NCBI GenBank assembly: GCA_001899065.1 | Contig: MKUZ01000018.1 | Coordinates: 101,158-165,157 of the forward strand | Direction: 5' to 3' | Source: Devosia sp. 66-22 | Lineage (GTDB): Bacteria; Pseudomonadota; Alphaproteobacteria; Rhizobiales; Devosiaceae | DNA: 64,000 bases | Shown here: piece after piece, positions 24,918 to 35,451 of the stretch | How the letters are laid out: each line of letters starts with the position of its first letter | How positions within the stretch are numbered: the stretch's first letter is position 1 | Made by a program: the position numbers and the translations under genes | The notes under the pieces: generated by a model | Databases searched by the model: none | Seen by the model: the letters and a program-made list of their open reading frames with translations, nothing else | Told to the model about the DNA's origin: nothing

Positions 24918-25370
24918 CTACACGGCAATCAGGCCGTCGAAATGCTCGGCCAGCTTGGGCACTGGGATATTGGTGAGGTCCTTGGGCATCTCGGCGAGGA
25001 TCGTTTCCTTCACCTGGTTGCTGAGAGCAGGGCGAATGTCTCCCAGCGCGGCAGGCGCGGCCGCGATCACCAGCCGGTCGAACTTGCCCTCCTGTTGCTT
25101 CTCGTTGAGCATGTCGGCGAGCTTTTCGACGAAGCGGCGCTCGCGCACCGCCACCGGATCGGAGGAATACTCCATGCTCGAGCGCGCGCCGGGGCCGGCC
25201 GAGGCGAAGCTGCGGCCGGGCTTGTCCGCCATGATCTCCTGCGCCTTGAGCGGTTCCTGCTCGAAGTTCAGCTCCTTGAGCGCCCTCAGGCCCTTGCCGG
25301 GGCCGTCATGCTCGAAAATCTTCGCCTGGTTCCCATCGGCGATGACGATCCAGGTGACTTTGGCTTTCAT
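24918..25370 (-). CDS. Host-attachment-type protein
   Basis: 150 residues of the family named for attachment to host cells (PF10116-like). The first strand is KVTWIVIADGNQAKIFEHDG, the middle carries GRSFASAGPGARSSMEYSSD, and the end is FDRLVIAAAPAALGDIRPAL. These small cytoplasmic proteins have an RNase/eRF1-like fold; their biochemical role is unclear. Single gene, convergent with the ClpP-fold gene. Confidence 0.85.
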   Translation of the reverse strand: MKAKVTWIVIADGNQAKIFEHDGPGKGLRALKELNFEQEPLKAQEIMADKPGRSFASAGPGARSSMEYSSDPVAVRERRFVEKLADMLNEKQQEGKFDRLVIAAAPAALGDIRPALSNQVKETILAEMPKDLTNIPVPKLAEHFDGLIAV

Positions 25371-25535
25371 GGCGGATTCTCCTCTAATGCAGGGGAAGAA
25401 CGCGCATCCCGCCGATTGGTTGGCCCATCACAGTTCGTGAGCATCCAAATCAAAAAGAATGATTGGCGCGCCACCGTACGGGCTTGCTAGAAGCGCCGCA
25501 TTGAGGACCGTGGCTCCCGCCGCGGCGTAGATGTC

Positions 25536-26456
25536 TTGGCCATTCCCGAAACCACCATCGACGACAAGGCAGCGGCGCGCGATGCGCAGTCCGGCCTGAT
25601 CGTCGGCCTTGTCTGCTACCTGCTCTGGGGCTTCCTGCCCCTGCTGTTCCACGCCCTGCAGGATGTGGGTGCGGTCACCATCGTGGCCGACCGCACTATC
25701 GCGTCGCTGTTCGTCGTGGGCGCTATCCTGCTGCTGCGCAATCGCATGTCGGAGGTGGCAGCGGCGCTGCGCGATCCGCAAACGCTGCGCAGCATGGTCA
25801 TCTCGTCCGTGCTGCTCGCGGCCAACTGGCTCATCTTCGTGTGGGCGGTCGAGCAGAACCAGGTGCTCGAGGCGAGCTTCGGCTATTTCATCAATCCGCT
25901 GGTCAATGTCGCCATCGGCATGGTGCTGCTGGGCGAGCGGCAGAACCCCTGGCAGTGGACCGCGATCGGTGTCGCGATCCTCGCCATCGTCATCCAGGCC
26001 GTCGGCGTCGGCCGCTTCCCATGGATCGCCGTCAGCCTCGCGCTGACCTTCGGGTTCTATGGCTACTTCCGCAAGACCGCCAAGGTCGGTTCGGCCTCGG
26101 GGCTGTTCGTCGAAACGCTGATCCTGACACCGCTCGCCATCGCCTATCTGGCCTACACCTTCATCCGCGATGGCGGGGTTGGCCTCCATGCCGATCCGTA
26201 CCACTTCTTCCTCCTGCTGCTCACCGGTCCCGCCACCGCCGCGCCGCTCCTGATGTTTGCCTATGCCGTGCAGCGGCTCAGGCTCACCACCATCGGCATG
26301 CTGCAATATCTGAGCCCATCCATTGCCTTCCTCCTCGCCATCACCGCCTTCGGCGAACCGATCAATCCCGTCCGGCTATTGAGCTTCGGCCTGATCTGGC
26401 TGTCGCTCGCCATCTATAGCGCCGACTCCTTTATGCGGCGGGGCAGGGCGGCGTAA
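25536..26456 (+). CDS. rarD: RarD-type EamA transporter
   Basis: 306 residues with ten membrane helices. The RarD hallmarks are VCYLLWGFLPLLFHAL near residue 27, NWLIFVWAVEQNQVLEASFG near 95 and GYFINPLVNV. RarD proteins are inner-membrane permeases associated with chloramphenicol tolerance; the substrate is unknown. The start is a TTG at 25536 because no ATG or GTG in frame precedes the first helix; GAGG lies far upstream, so the start is unsure. It overlaps the MOSC gene by one base (TAATG). Confidence 0.88.
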   Translation: MAIPETTIDDKAAARDAQSGLIVGLVCYLLWGFLPLLFHALQDVGAVTIVADRTIASLFVVGAILLLRNRMSEVAAALRDPQTLRSMVISSVLLAANWLIFVWAVEQNQVLEASFGYFINPLVNVAIGMVLLGERQNPWQWTAIGVAILAIVIQAVGVGRFPWIAVSLALTFGFYGYFRKTAKVGSASGLFVETLILTPLAIAYLAYTFIRDGGVGLHADPYHFFLLLLTGPATAAPLLMFAYAVQRLRLTTIGMLQYLSPSIAFLLAITAFGEPINPVRLLSFGLIWLSLAIYSADSFMRRGRAA

Positions 26457-27037
26457 TGGCCGAGTACCTGCCGGCACGGACGATCGAGGCCATGGTCAAG
26501 GGCGTCTACTGGGCGCCGCGCGACACCTTCGTGTCCGAGCCGCTCGACGTGCTCAACCTCACCTACGACGGCATTCCCGGCGACCGCCATGCCGGCCTCT
26601 ACCGCAAGAGCGGCCCACGCGAACCCTGGTATCCGCGCGGCACGCCGATGCGCAACGAGCGCCAACTCTCGATCCTCTCCGCCGAGGAGAATGCCGAGGT
26701 CGCCGCGGCGCTTGCCATCGACGAGCTCCGGCCGGAATGGATCGGCGGCAACATCCTGTTGAGCGGCGTTCCACAGTTGAGCCAGTTGCCGCCGCGCACG
26801 CTGCTCATGTTCCCTTCGGGCGCCACCGTGCGCATCGATGGCGACAACGGCCCGTGCAAGAAGTCCGGCGCCGCCATCGCCGCCAATGTCCCCGGCCGTC
26901 CCGACCTCGAACTCGGCTTCGTCAAGGCCGCCAAACACAAGCGTGGCCTCCTCGGCTGGGTCGAGCGCGAGGGCGAGGTCCGCCCCGGCGACGTGGTCAG
27001 GCTCCGCGTCTGGGAGCAGTCGCTCTACACTGCGTGA
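26456..27037 (+). CDS. MOSC domain protein
   Basis: 193 residues with a MOSC (molybdenum cofactor sulfurase C-terminal) fold, as in YiiM. Key blocks: YDGIPGDRHAGL near residue 37, RNERQLSILSAEE near 67, GGNILLSG near 97 and GPCKKSGA with the cofactor-binding cysteine near 137. It probably handles sulfur or a molybdopterin-linked reaction. Co-translated with rarD; its 3' end overlaps oxyR by 13 bases in a convergent arrangement. Confidence 0.88.
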   Translation: MAEYLPARTIEAMVKGVYWAPRDTFVSEPLDVLNLTYDGIPGDRHAGLYRKSGPREPWYPRGTPMRNERQLSILSAEENAEVAAALAIDELRPEWIGGNILLSGVPQLSQLPPRTLLMFPSGATVRIDGDNGPCKKSGAAIAANVPGRPDLELGFVKAAKHKRGLLGWVEREGEVRPGDVVRLRVWEQSLYTA

Positions 27038-27918
27038 GTCCTGCGGATCACCGCCGCGATCTCCTCAAACAGCGCCGCGAATGGCGTCGCCTCGCGCCAA
27101 ACGAGCGACAGCATGCGTCCCGCGCCCGGGGAGGCGAGCCGGTGGATGGCGATGCGGTCGCCGGCCGTCTCTTTACGCAGCGCGATTTCGGGCAGCAGCG
27201 TGATGCCCTGGCCGTTGGCGACGAACTCGACAATTGTCGATAGCGACGTGGCGGCGAAGGTCCTGGTGCGGTCGGCGGTCAGCCCGCAGGCCGCCAGCGC
27301 CTGGTCGCGGAAGCAGTGGCCCTCGTCGAGCAGCAGCATGCGGCTCGTATCGACCGCCGCCAGCGCCACCGGCTCGCGGTCGCCATCGCCGGCCGGGGTC
27401 GCCAGCACGAAATCGTCCTCGAACAGCGCCGCGGTCGTCAGTTTCGGTCCGCCGGCCGGTGGCGTTGTCGCGATCAAAGCGAGGTCGAGCGAGCCGTCGG
27501 TGAGCCCGTCGAGCAATTGTTCGGTGCGGCTCTCTGACACCGCGAAGGCGACGCCCGGCATCTGCGCGGTCAGCGCCGGGAACAGGTGCGGCAGCAGGTA
27601 GGGCGCCACCGTGGGGATGATGCCGAAGCGCACCGGGCGGTTGGGACGCCCGGCATGCGTATCGATCAGCGTCGCCACGCGCTCGGCGCTGTCGAGCACC
27701 TCTTGCGCCAGATCAATGAACTGCTGGCCGAAAGGCGTCAGTCTGACGCCGCCGCTGAGGCGATCAAAGAGCGCGGTGCCGCACTGCGCCTCGAGCGCCG
27801 CGATCTGCTGGCTCAGCGCCGGCTGGGTCACGGCGCAGGCCTCGGCGGCGCGGCCGAAATGCCCGGTCCGGGCCACGGCCGCGGCGTATTGGAGCTGGCG
27901 CAGGGTGGGAGATGGCAT
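27025..27918 (-). CDS. oxyR: Hydrogen-peroxide regulator OxyR (LysR family)
   Basis: 297 residues. N-terminal winged helix (LRQLQYAAAVARTGHFGRAA and VTQPALSQQIAALE). The effector domain carries the two OxyR redox cysteines, Cys202 and Cys211, in LLLDEGHCFRDQALAACG, at the same spacing as Cys199/Cys208 of E. coli. It senses peroxide and activates transcription. Divergent from katG across 95 bases, which strongly supports the call. Confidence 0.95.
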   Translation of the reverse strand: MPSPTLRQLQYAAAVARTGHFGRAAEACAVTQPALSQQIAALEAQCGTALFDRLSGGVRLTPFGQQFIDLAQEVLDSAERVATLIDTHAGRPNRPVRFGIIPTVAPYLLPHLFPALTAQMPGVAFAVSESRTEQLLDGLTDGSLDLALIATTPPAGGPKLTTAALFEDDFVLATPAGDGDREPVALAAVDTSRMLLLDEGHCFRDQALAACGLTADRTRTFAATSLSTIVEFVANGQGITLLPEIALRKETAGDRIAIHRLASPGAGRMLSLVWREATPFAALFEEIAAVIRRTHAV

Positions 27919-30191
<2,273 letters not shown>

Positions 30192-30216
30192 GCGTCGTTA
30201 ACCTCTCGCTCATCCG

Positions 30217-30252
30217 CGGCCCGCTTCCCTCACCGGAGGCGGGCCGTTTCCT
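30217..30252 (+). terminator. Intrinsic terminator of katG
   Basis: CGGCCCGC (30217-30224) pairs with GCGGGCCG (30239-30246), followed by TTTCCTT. It lies 26 bases after the katG stop. Confidence 0.7.
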
Positions 30253-30362
30253 TACGTCGATCGGCGCAATTTGACTCAATTGCCCGCGCTGCCTTTCAGC
30301 CGCCGCACTTTCGCCCGGTGCACTGTTGCGTCCCATGCGGGGCAGAAGCCCGGGGAGTGCAA

Positions 30363-31490
30363 ATGTCTGAAGAAATGCAAGACGGCGGTCAGCGGGCGTT
30401 CTCGACCTTCCGTGTGCTCAACGGGGACTCCAACATCCTCGAGCGCGACCAGTTGTTCCGCAACATGGCGCAGCTCTATTCCTATGTCTCGGACCGCTGC
30501 GACGACGAGCAGGTCGCCCAGTATGACGAAGTCCTCTGCCAGTTGGCCGAGCTCGTCGAGGTCGAGGCGCGCAGCCATGTCGCCAAGCTGCTGGCGCCGC
30601 TCGATCGGGCACCCGGCAATGTGGTGAGCAAGCTCGCCAATGACGACATCGAAGTCGCCGCGCCGCTGCTCGAGTTCTCCAATGTGCTCAGCGACGACGA
30701 TCTCATCGACATCGTCGCCAACCAGTCCGAAGCGCATCGCATCGCCATCGCCGGCCGGAACAGCGTTCCAGAGCGTGTCGGCGATGCCATCGTCGACCAT
30801 GGCGGCGCCGCCTCGGTCGGCCGCCTCGTCCAGAACAACCAGGCCGAGCTCGGCAAGCAGACGCTGCATAAGCTCGTCGCCCGCGCCTCGGGCGACATGA
30901 CCCTCGCCACCAGTCTGCGCGGCCGCACCGACATCGACTGGAACACGCTGCGCGGCGAAATCGGCGCGGCCGGCCAGAAGGTGCTCGACACCATCGGCGC
31001 CCGCATGCGTCCGCTCGACCCGGTCACCGCCGACAAGGTCAACCAGGTCGTCTACAACCGCATGCGCAATCGCGCTGGCTTCTCCGCCCAGGAGTGGAAG
31101 GTCGCCTACAACCAGGTCAAGGCGCTCAGCGACCGCCGCCAGCTCGACGAGCGCGCGCTCATCCGCTTCGCCCGCTTCGGCTACGGCCATCACTCGGCGG
31201 CGGCGCTCACGGTGATGCTCAATGTGTCGCCCGAAGTGTTCGTCAAATGGCTCGCCATGCAGGACTATGTCGCGACCACTGTCGCGGTGCGTGCCCTCGA
31301 CCTCAAGCCCGAACTGTTCGAGGCGCTGATCGCCACGATGCCCTGGCGTGACCTTCCCACCGACGCCGACAAGGTCAATGTGCGCAAGCGCTACGAAGCC
31401 CTCAGCCAGGAAGAAGCGTCCGGCATCTTCGAGCTGTGGCGCAGCCATGCCTTCCGCCGCAAGGCAGCGGGCGCCGAACGCGTCGCCTGA
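30363..31490 (+). CDS. DUF2336 domain protein
   Basis: 375 residues of a HEAT-like all-helical protein of the DUF2336 family, which is common in alphaproteobacteria. Typical repeats are EVEARSHVAKLLAPLDRAPG, VVSKLANDDIEVAAPLLEFS and LTVMLNVSPEVFVKWL. No signal peptide. In Caulobacter-type bacteria relatives are linked to cell-cycle or motility control, but the role here is unknown. ATG 30363 has GGGGAG 5 bases upstream and is preferred to an earlier in-frame start. Confidence 0.85.
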   Translation: MSEEMQDGGQRAFSTFRVLNGDSNILERDQLFRNMAQLYSYVSDRCDDEQVAQYDEVLCQLAELVEVEARSHVAKLLAPLDRAPGNVVSKLANDDIEVAAPLLEFSNVLSDDDLIDIVANQSEAHRIAIAGRNSVPERVGDAIVDHGGAASVGRLVQNNQAELGKQTLHKLVARASGDMTLATSLRGRTDIDWNTLRGEIGAAGQKVLDTIGARMRPLDPVTADKVNQVVYNRMRNRAGFSAQEWKVAYNQVKALSDRRQLDERALIRFARFGYGHHSAAALTVMLNVSPEVFVKWLAMQDYVATTVAVRALDLKPELFEALIATMPWRDLPTDADKVNVRKRYEALSQEEASGIFELWRSHAFRRKAAGAERVA

Positions 31491-31514
31491 TTCACCACTG
31501 TTCGACCTCCACCT

Positions 31515-31544
31515 CCGGCGGCAGCAATGCCGCCGGTTTTCTTT
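31515..31544 (+). terminator. Strong intrinsic terminator after the DUF2336 gene
   Basis: CCGGCGGCA-GCAA-TGCCGCCGG, a perfect 9-bp stem with a tetraloop, followed by TTTTCTTT. Confidence 0.9.
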
Positions 31545-31569
31545 GTGTGAGGGAACGGCGCGTTACGCC

Positions 31570-32517
31570 CTAGTCGGGGAGCGGAAGCCAGGAGCCCAGG
31601 GGGATCTCATACACCGGTCCGGGCGCAGGCGGATCGTTGGTGTCATCGTTGTGTCCCGGATCGCCGACATTGGCCGGCATGCCCGGGCGTCCATCGGGCT
31701 TTCTCGGGCCGCACCCCGCCACGGGCTTGACGCTCTTGCCGCCAGCGCCTGGCGTGCCGGGTGAGCCACCTCGTCCGCCGTCGCCGTCCTCGCCCGCCAG
31801 GTTGTCGATCTTGAAGTCGAGGGCAGCGCGAATGAAGTCCTGCGGGCCGACGATGTAGACGTCCCCGCCAGGCGCCGCCGGCCTCCCCGCGCCACCGTGG
31901 CCACCGGGGCCGGCGTTGCCACCATCCTGACCGGGGACGGGCTGCACGTCGCAGACGACGGAACTGCCACCATCCTCGAGGTGGTTGCGACCAGGCGTTC
32001 CATCGCGCCCCTTCTCGCCGTCACCGCCCCGTCCGCCATCGCCACCCCGGCCGCCATTGGCCCCCCTCGACACGATGTTGAGCGGTGGGCTGGACCCGCC
32101 CGGCGGGACGCCGTAGCCCACGCGGCCCGCCAGCAGGATGAGCGGAGGCTGTCTGCGGCCGGGCGCGCCGACGCCACCTTCCGCGCCCGCCTCGCCGTCC
32201 AGCGTCTCCACACGGTCGATTCCATGCCGGCCGTCCGGTCCAGCGGGGCCGTCTATTGCCGGCGATGTGGGCACCGTCACGAGGCTCGTCGCCGTGCCGT
32301 CGTGGAAATAGATCTCCCTGGCCACGATGGCGACGAACGGGCTGTCCGCCCGTCCGATCCTGAGCGAGCTCAGCCGGTAGAAGACCAGGTGCTCCACGTT
32401 CAAGATATCCGACGGCCAGACGGTATCGTCCCGCACGTCAAATCTTGTTCCGACACTCGCAGCGTTGATTGCGGCCCGGATATTTGCGTCGATGAACTCG
32501 ATGGTTTTCTCAATCAT
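31570..32517 (-). CDS. Collagen-like glycine-rich protein
   Basis: 315 residues. The N-terminal 90 form a globular region (MIEKTIEFIDANIRAAINAA; RLSSLRIGRADSPFVAIVAR; YFHDGTATSL). Three Gly-X-Y tracts follow, such as GGRGGDGGRGGDGEKGRDG near residue 155, then GPGGHGGAGRPAAPGG near 210 and GEDGDGGRGGSPGTPGAGG near 250, separated by a short strand (DVYIVGPQDFIRAALDF). No signal peptide is visible. ATG 32517 has GGGGA 5 bases upstream. Function unknown; perhaps surface or structural. Confidence 0.78.
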   Translation of the reverse strand: MIEKTIEFIDANIRAAINAASVGTRFDVRDDTVWPSDILNVEHLVFYRLSSLRIGRADSPFVAIVAREIYFHDGTATSLVTVPTSPAIDGPAGPDGRHGIDRVETLDGEAGAEGGVGAPGRRQPPLILLAGRVGYGVPPGGSSPPLNIVSRGANGGRGGDGGRGGDGEKGRDGTPGRNHLEDGGSSVVCDVQPVPGQDGGNAGPGGHGGAGRPAAPGGDVYIVGPQDFIRAALDFKIDNLAGEDGDGGRGGSPGTPGAGGKSVKPVAGCGPRKPDGRPGMPANVGDPGHNDDTNDPPAPGPVYEIPLGSWLPLPD

Positions 32518-32650
32518 TTGTATCCCCACTTGCAATCTAAGTATGTGCGGTCTCCCCGCCTCCGAAGGATACTGCCGACGTCGCGCTATTACATCTGTGT
32601 TGTTTGGCTCCGCGTATCTCGAAAAGCGCAGTTCGTCATCGCCGCGCAGG

Positions 32651-32850
32651 TAGGGACCCAGCTCTCACCACCCACCACCTCTCGTCCGTCATGGCCGGGC
32701 GAAGACCCGGGGATGACGATTGATGGGCCGAACGCCAGCGCGCACCATCGCGCCCCACCCCACCGGCTGTCATCCCCGCGAAGGCGGGGACCCAGCTCTC
32801 ACCTTGCGCCAGCGGACGAATGGGTCCCAGCTTTCGCTGGATGACAGCGG
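32651..32850. repeat. Cluster of REP-like palindromes
   Basis: Three hairpin units: 32688-32717 (GTCAT...ATGAC around CCGGG/CCCGG), 32769-32803 (GTCATC, then CCCCGC-GAAG-GCGGGG, then ACCCAGCTCTCACC) and 32821-32845, an inverted unit (CCAGC-TTTC-GCTGG followed by ATGAC). A truncated tail sharing GGGACCCAGCTCTCACC lies at 32653-32669. Units two and three face each other like a BIME pair. Such elements are dispersed in many Hyphomicrobiales genomes. No gene is supported here. Confidence 0.75.
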
Positions 32851-33061
32851 GGGTGGGACGGCATTGTGGATAGAATGACAACCTGCGGATGCGTCGCACC
32901 CTGTGCAAAACCACCTCAGTTTGACTCGCGGAGTCCCCAGCATTCTCAGGCCTCACACCCCGATTTCGGCCCAACTTACGCACGGTCCCTGGCACCGGGC
33001 GTATACTCCTCCCCACTGCACCCTCATCGAGCGACTCGAGACGAACGGGCGGGGGCGCGGG

Positions 33062-33338
33062 GCCGGGTGGTGCGGGGGTCGCCTCGCACCCGGCGGGACA
33101 GAGCGGATCGTGCGGGCAGCTTCCTGCGCCCGGGGTCCGGCGCAGATGATGGTCATGATCGACCATCATCGCGGAGCGGGTAGGCGGATCGTCGCCCCAT
33201 CCCTCCAGAGCGGCGCCGCGCCAGCACTCAAGGCAGCCACCTCTCCCCTCTGACCGTCCGAGCGCCCGGATCGCGAGGCGGGACCGAAGGTCCCTTACTT
33301 CGCCGGACTACCCGGCTGGACCCACGGTCCCGCCTCGC
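33062..33338 (+). other. Hairpin-rich non-coding stretch upstream of the metF operon
   Basis: Five paired elements lie in a row. 33062-33069 pairs with 33087-33094 (GCCGGGTG/CACCCGGC). CGGGC near 33113 pairs with GCCCG near 33128. 33145-33154 pairs with 33161-33170 (GATGATGGTC/GACCATCATC). 33280-33285 pairs with 33289-33294 (GGGACC/GGTCCC). 33273-33285 pairs exactly with 33326-33338 over 13 bases. The last two share bases and cannot form together. TATACT at 33002-33007 could be a -10 box. It may be a structured leader or an RNA gene; no known riboswitch consensus (for example SAM-II) is seen. 32851-33061 and 33339-33437 show nothing I recognise. Confidence 0.45.
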
Positions 33339-33437
33339 CGCTCCCTTGCCCACAGGGCGAAGGAGCACCCCCCAAACCCGGGAGCCGCACGGCCGCCCGG
33401 CGGGCGCGCTCGTCCGAAACCCTTTGCATTGCAAGGG

Positions 33438-33457
33438 ATATAAAGATATCTTTATAT
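33438..33457. promoter_or_regulatory. 20-bp perfect palindromic operator of the ArsR-methyltransferase gene
   Basis: ATATAAAGATATCTTTATAT reads the same on both strands and ends two bases before the ATG at 33460. It is the most AT-rich spot in a GC-rich region. TTGCAT (33424-33429) and TATCTT (33447-33452) are 17 bases apart, so transcription could start at or next to the ATG. A dimeric ArsR-family protein binding here would block its own promoter. Confidence 0.75.
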
Positions 33458-33459
33458 GA

Positions 33460-34428
33460 ATGGAGGCCGATTTGGCGGATGCGGCAACATTGGTGGGCGC
33501 GCTCAGGGCGGCGGGGGAAACGACCCGGCTGCGCCTGCTCGCACTCCTTGCCGAAGGCGAGCACACGGTCAAGGACCTGACCGAAATCCTCGGCCAGAGC
33601 CAGCCGCGCGTCTCCCGCCACCTCAAGCTCCTCGCCGATGCCGGGCTCGTCACCCGCAATGCCGAAGGTGCCTGGGCCTATTACCGTCTCGCCGACACCG
33701 ATACCGCGGCCGATCTGGGGCGCTGGCTGGTGGCGCGGCTTGACGGCGACGATCCCGGCCGGCAGCGCGACCGCGTCCAGCTCGAAGCCATCCGCGCCGC
33801 GCAACAGGCGCAGGCCGCCGCCTATTTCGCCAAGGTCGCCGACCGCTGGGACGAACTGCGCCAGCTCCACGTGCCCGAGGAGGCCGTCGAGGCCGCCATT
33901 GTCGCGGCGCTCGAGGGCAGGGTGGTCGATCTGCTGATCGATCTGGGCACCGGCACCGGCCGCATGCTCGAGCTGCTCGCGGGGCACTATCGGCGCGGCA
34001 TCGGCATCGATGCGAGCCGCGAGATGATCGCGGTGGCCCGGGCCAGGCTCACCGCCGCCAATATCGGCCATGCGCAGGTGCGCCTCGGCGACATCGCCGA
34101 TCTCGACGGCACCGCCGGCCGCGCCGACCTCATCGTCATCCACCAGGTGCTGCACTATTTCAACGATCCCGGCCGCGCCATCGCGCAGGCCCGCCGCGCG
34201 CTCAAGCCGGGCGGCGAAATGCTGGTGGTCGACTTCGCGCCGCACGAGCTCGAATTCCTGCGCGCCGAGCACGCGCATCGCCGCCTCGGGCTCAGCGAGG
34301 CCCACATGCAGGGCTGGGCGCGCGGCGCCGGGCTGGACGTCAGGCAACTCACCACCTTCCCACCGACCACCGCCGGAGGCCTCACCGTGTGTCTCTGGCG
34401 CCTTCAAGACGAACAGGATTCCAGATGA
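33460..34428 (+). CDS. ArsR-family regulator fused to SAM-dependent methyltransferase
   Basis: 322 residues. Residues 1-95 form an ArsR winged helix (ETTRLRLLALLAEGEHTVKD; LGQSQPRVSRHLKLLADAGL), without the metal-binding cysteines of ArsR/SmtB sensors. Residues of about 130-315 form a class I methyltransferase, motif I DLGTGTGRMLELL near 162 and RADLIVIHQVLHYF near 225. Such fusions next to methionine genes in alphaproteobacteria are thought to sense S-adenosyl-methionine or -homocysteine (SahR/SamR type). That ligand is inferred. The start is the ATG at 33460, probably leaderless. Co-translated with metF (ATGA). Confidence 0.85.
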   Translation: MEADLADAATLVGALRAAGETTRLRLLALLAEGEHTVKDLTEILGQSQPRVSRHLKLLADAGLVTRNAEGAWAYYRLADTDTAADLGRWLVARLDGDDPGRQRDRVQLEAIRAAQQAQAAAYFAKVADRWDELRQLHVPEEAVEAAIVAALEGRVVDLLIDLGTGTGRMLELLAGHYRRGIGIDASREMIAVARARLTAANIGHAQVRLGDIADLDGTAGRADLIVIHQVLHYFNDPGRAIAQARRALKPGGEMLVVDFAPHELEFLRAEHAHRRLGLSEAHMQGWARGAGLDVRQLTTFPPTTAGGLTVCLWRLQDEQDSR

Positions 34429-35324
34429 ACGTGCCGAGCGATCTCCGTGCCAGCCGCCAGTTCGGCGACAGCCGCCCACCGCACCAGGTGTCGTTCGAGT
34501 TCTTCCCGCCTAAGACGGATGCGATGGAGGAGCGCTTCTGGGACTCGGTCACCAAGCTGGCGCCGCTCAATCCGCGCTTCGTCTCGGTCACCTATGGTGC
34601 CGGTGGCACGACGCGCGAGCGCACGCTGCGCATGGTGAGCCAGATCCAGTCGCAGACCGGCGTGAACGCCGCGGCGCACCTCACCTGCGTGGGTGCCTCC
34701 AAAGCCGAGGTCGATGCTGTCGTCCGCGGCTACAAGGAGGCGGGCATCAGCCGCATTGTCGCGGTGCGCGGCGATCCGCCTGAAGGCGTGGGCAAGCCCT
34801 TCGTGCCGCATCCGGAGGGCTACAGATCGGCCGCCGAGCTGGTCGAGGGCATCCGCCGTATCGGCGACTTCGACATCTCGGTCTCGGCCTATCCGGAAAA
34901 GCATCCGCAGGCGCCGAGCTGGGACGTCGAGATCGACAATCTCAAGCGCAAGTTCGGCCTCGGCGCGACCCGCGCCATCACCCAGATGTTCTTCGAGAAC
35001 GCCGACTATTTCCGCTTCGTCGAGCGGGCGCAGAAGGCCGGTATCACGCAGTCCATCGTGCCGGGCATCCAGCCGATCCATTCGTTCAAGCAGATTTCGG
35101 GTTTCGCCTCGCGCTGCGGCGCGTCGATCCCGCACTGGCTCGCCGAACGGTTCGACGGCCTCGACGACGATCCCGAGACGCATGCGCTGGTGGCCTCCGC
35201 CGTTGCTGCCGAGCAGGTCCTGGAACTCGTCGACGAGGGCATCACCGAGTTCCACTTCTATACGCTCAACCGCTCCAATCTCGTGCTGGCGCTGGCGCGG
35301 CTGCTGGGAGTGCGGCCGGATTGA
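34425..35324 (+). CDS. metF: Methylenetetrahydrofolate reductase MetF
   Basis: FAD enzyme that reduces 5,10-methylene-THF to 5-methyl-THF for methionine synthesis. 299 residues against 296 in E. coli. Hallmarks: VSFEFFPPKTD near residue 23 with the catalytic Glu, VSVTYGAGGTTRERTL near 55, HLTCVGAS near 87, VAVRGDPP near 115 and SAYPEKHPQA near 155. The ATG at 34425 overlaps the regulator's stop as ATGA. The fused regulator upstream suggests feedback by methionine-cycle metabolites. Confidence 0.96.
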   Translation: MNVPSDLRASRQFGDSRPPHQVSFEFFPPKTDAMEERFWDSVTKLAPLNPRFVSVTYGAGGTTRERTLRMVSQIQSQTGVNAAAHLTCVGASKAEVDAVVRGYKEAGISRIVAVRGDPPEGVGKPFVPHPEGYRSAAELVEGIRRIGDFDISVSAYPEKHPQAPSWDVEIDNLKRKFGLGATRAITQMFFENADYFRFVERAQKAGITQSIVPGIQPIHSFKQISGFASRCGASIPHWLAERFDGLDDDPETHALVASAVAAEQVLELVDEGITEFHFYTLNRSNLVLALARLLGVRPD

Positions 35325-35451
35325 GGCAACACCGTTCAGGTGAGGTTCATTGTGTCGCGCCCATCCTGAACGTTGGCTTCACAGTGTGGCCATGTTTTTC
35401 GCCTCCAAGGCGCCCTTGGCGCGGGGCGAATGAGTGAGCGGAACGCAGCAC

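Noticed and set aside
33145-33253. Met/His-rich leader peptide (MMVMIDHHR...) ahead of the metF operon
   Set aside because: The Met and His codons come from a 10-bp inverted repeat (33145-33170), there is no ribosome site, and histidine has no link to metF. A hairpin explains it better.
33000-33459. SAM-II or SAH riboswitch upstream of the ArsR-methyltransferase/metF operon
   Set aside because: I looked for the conserved cores of these families and did not find them; only generic hairpins are supported.
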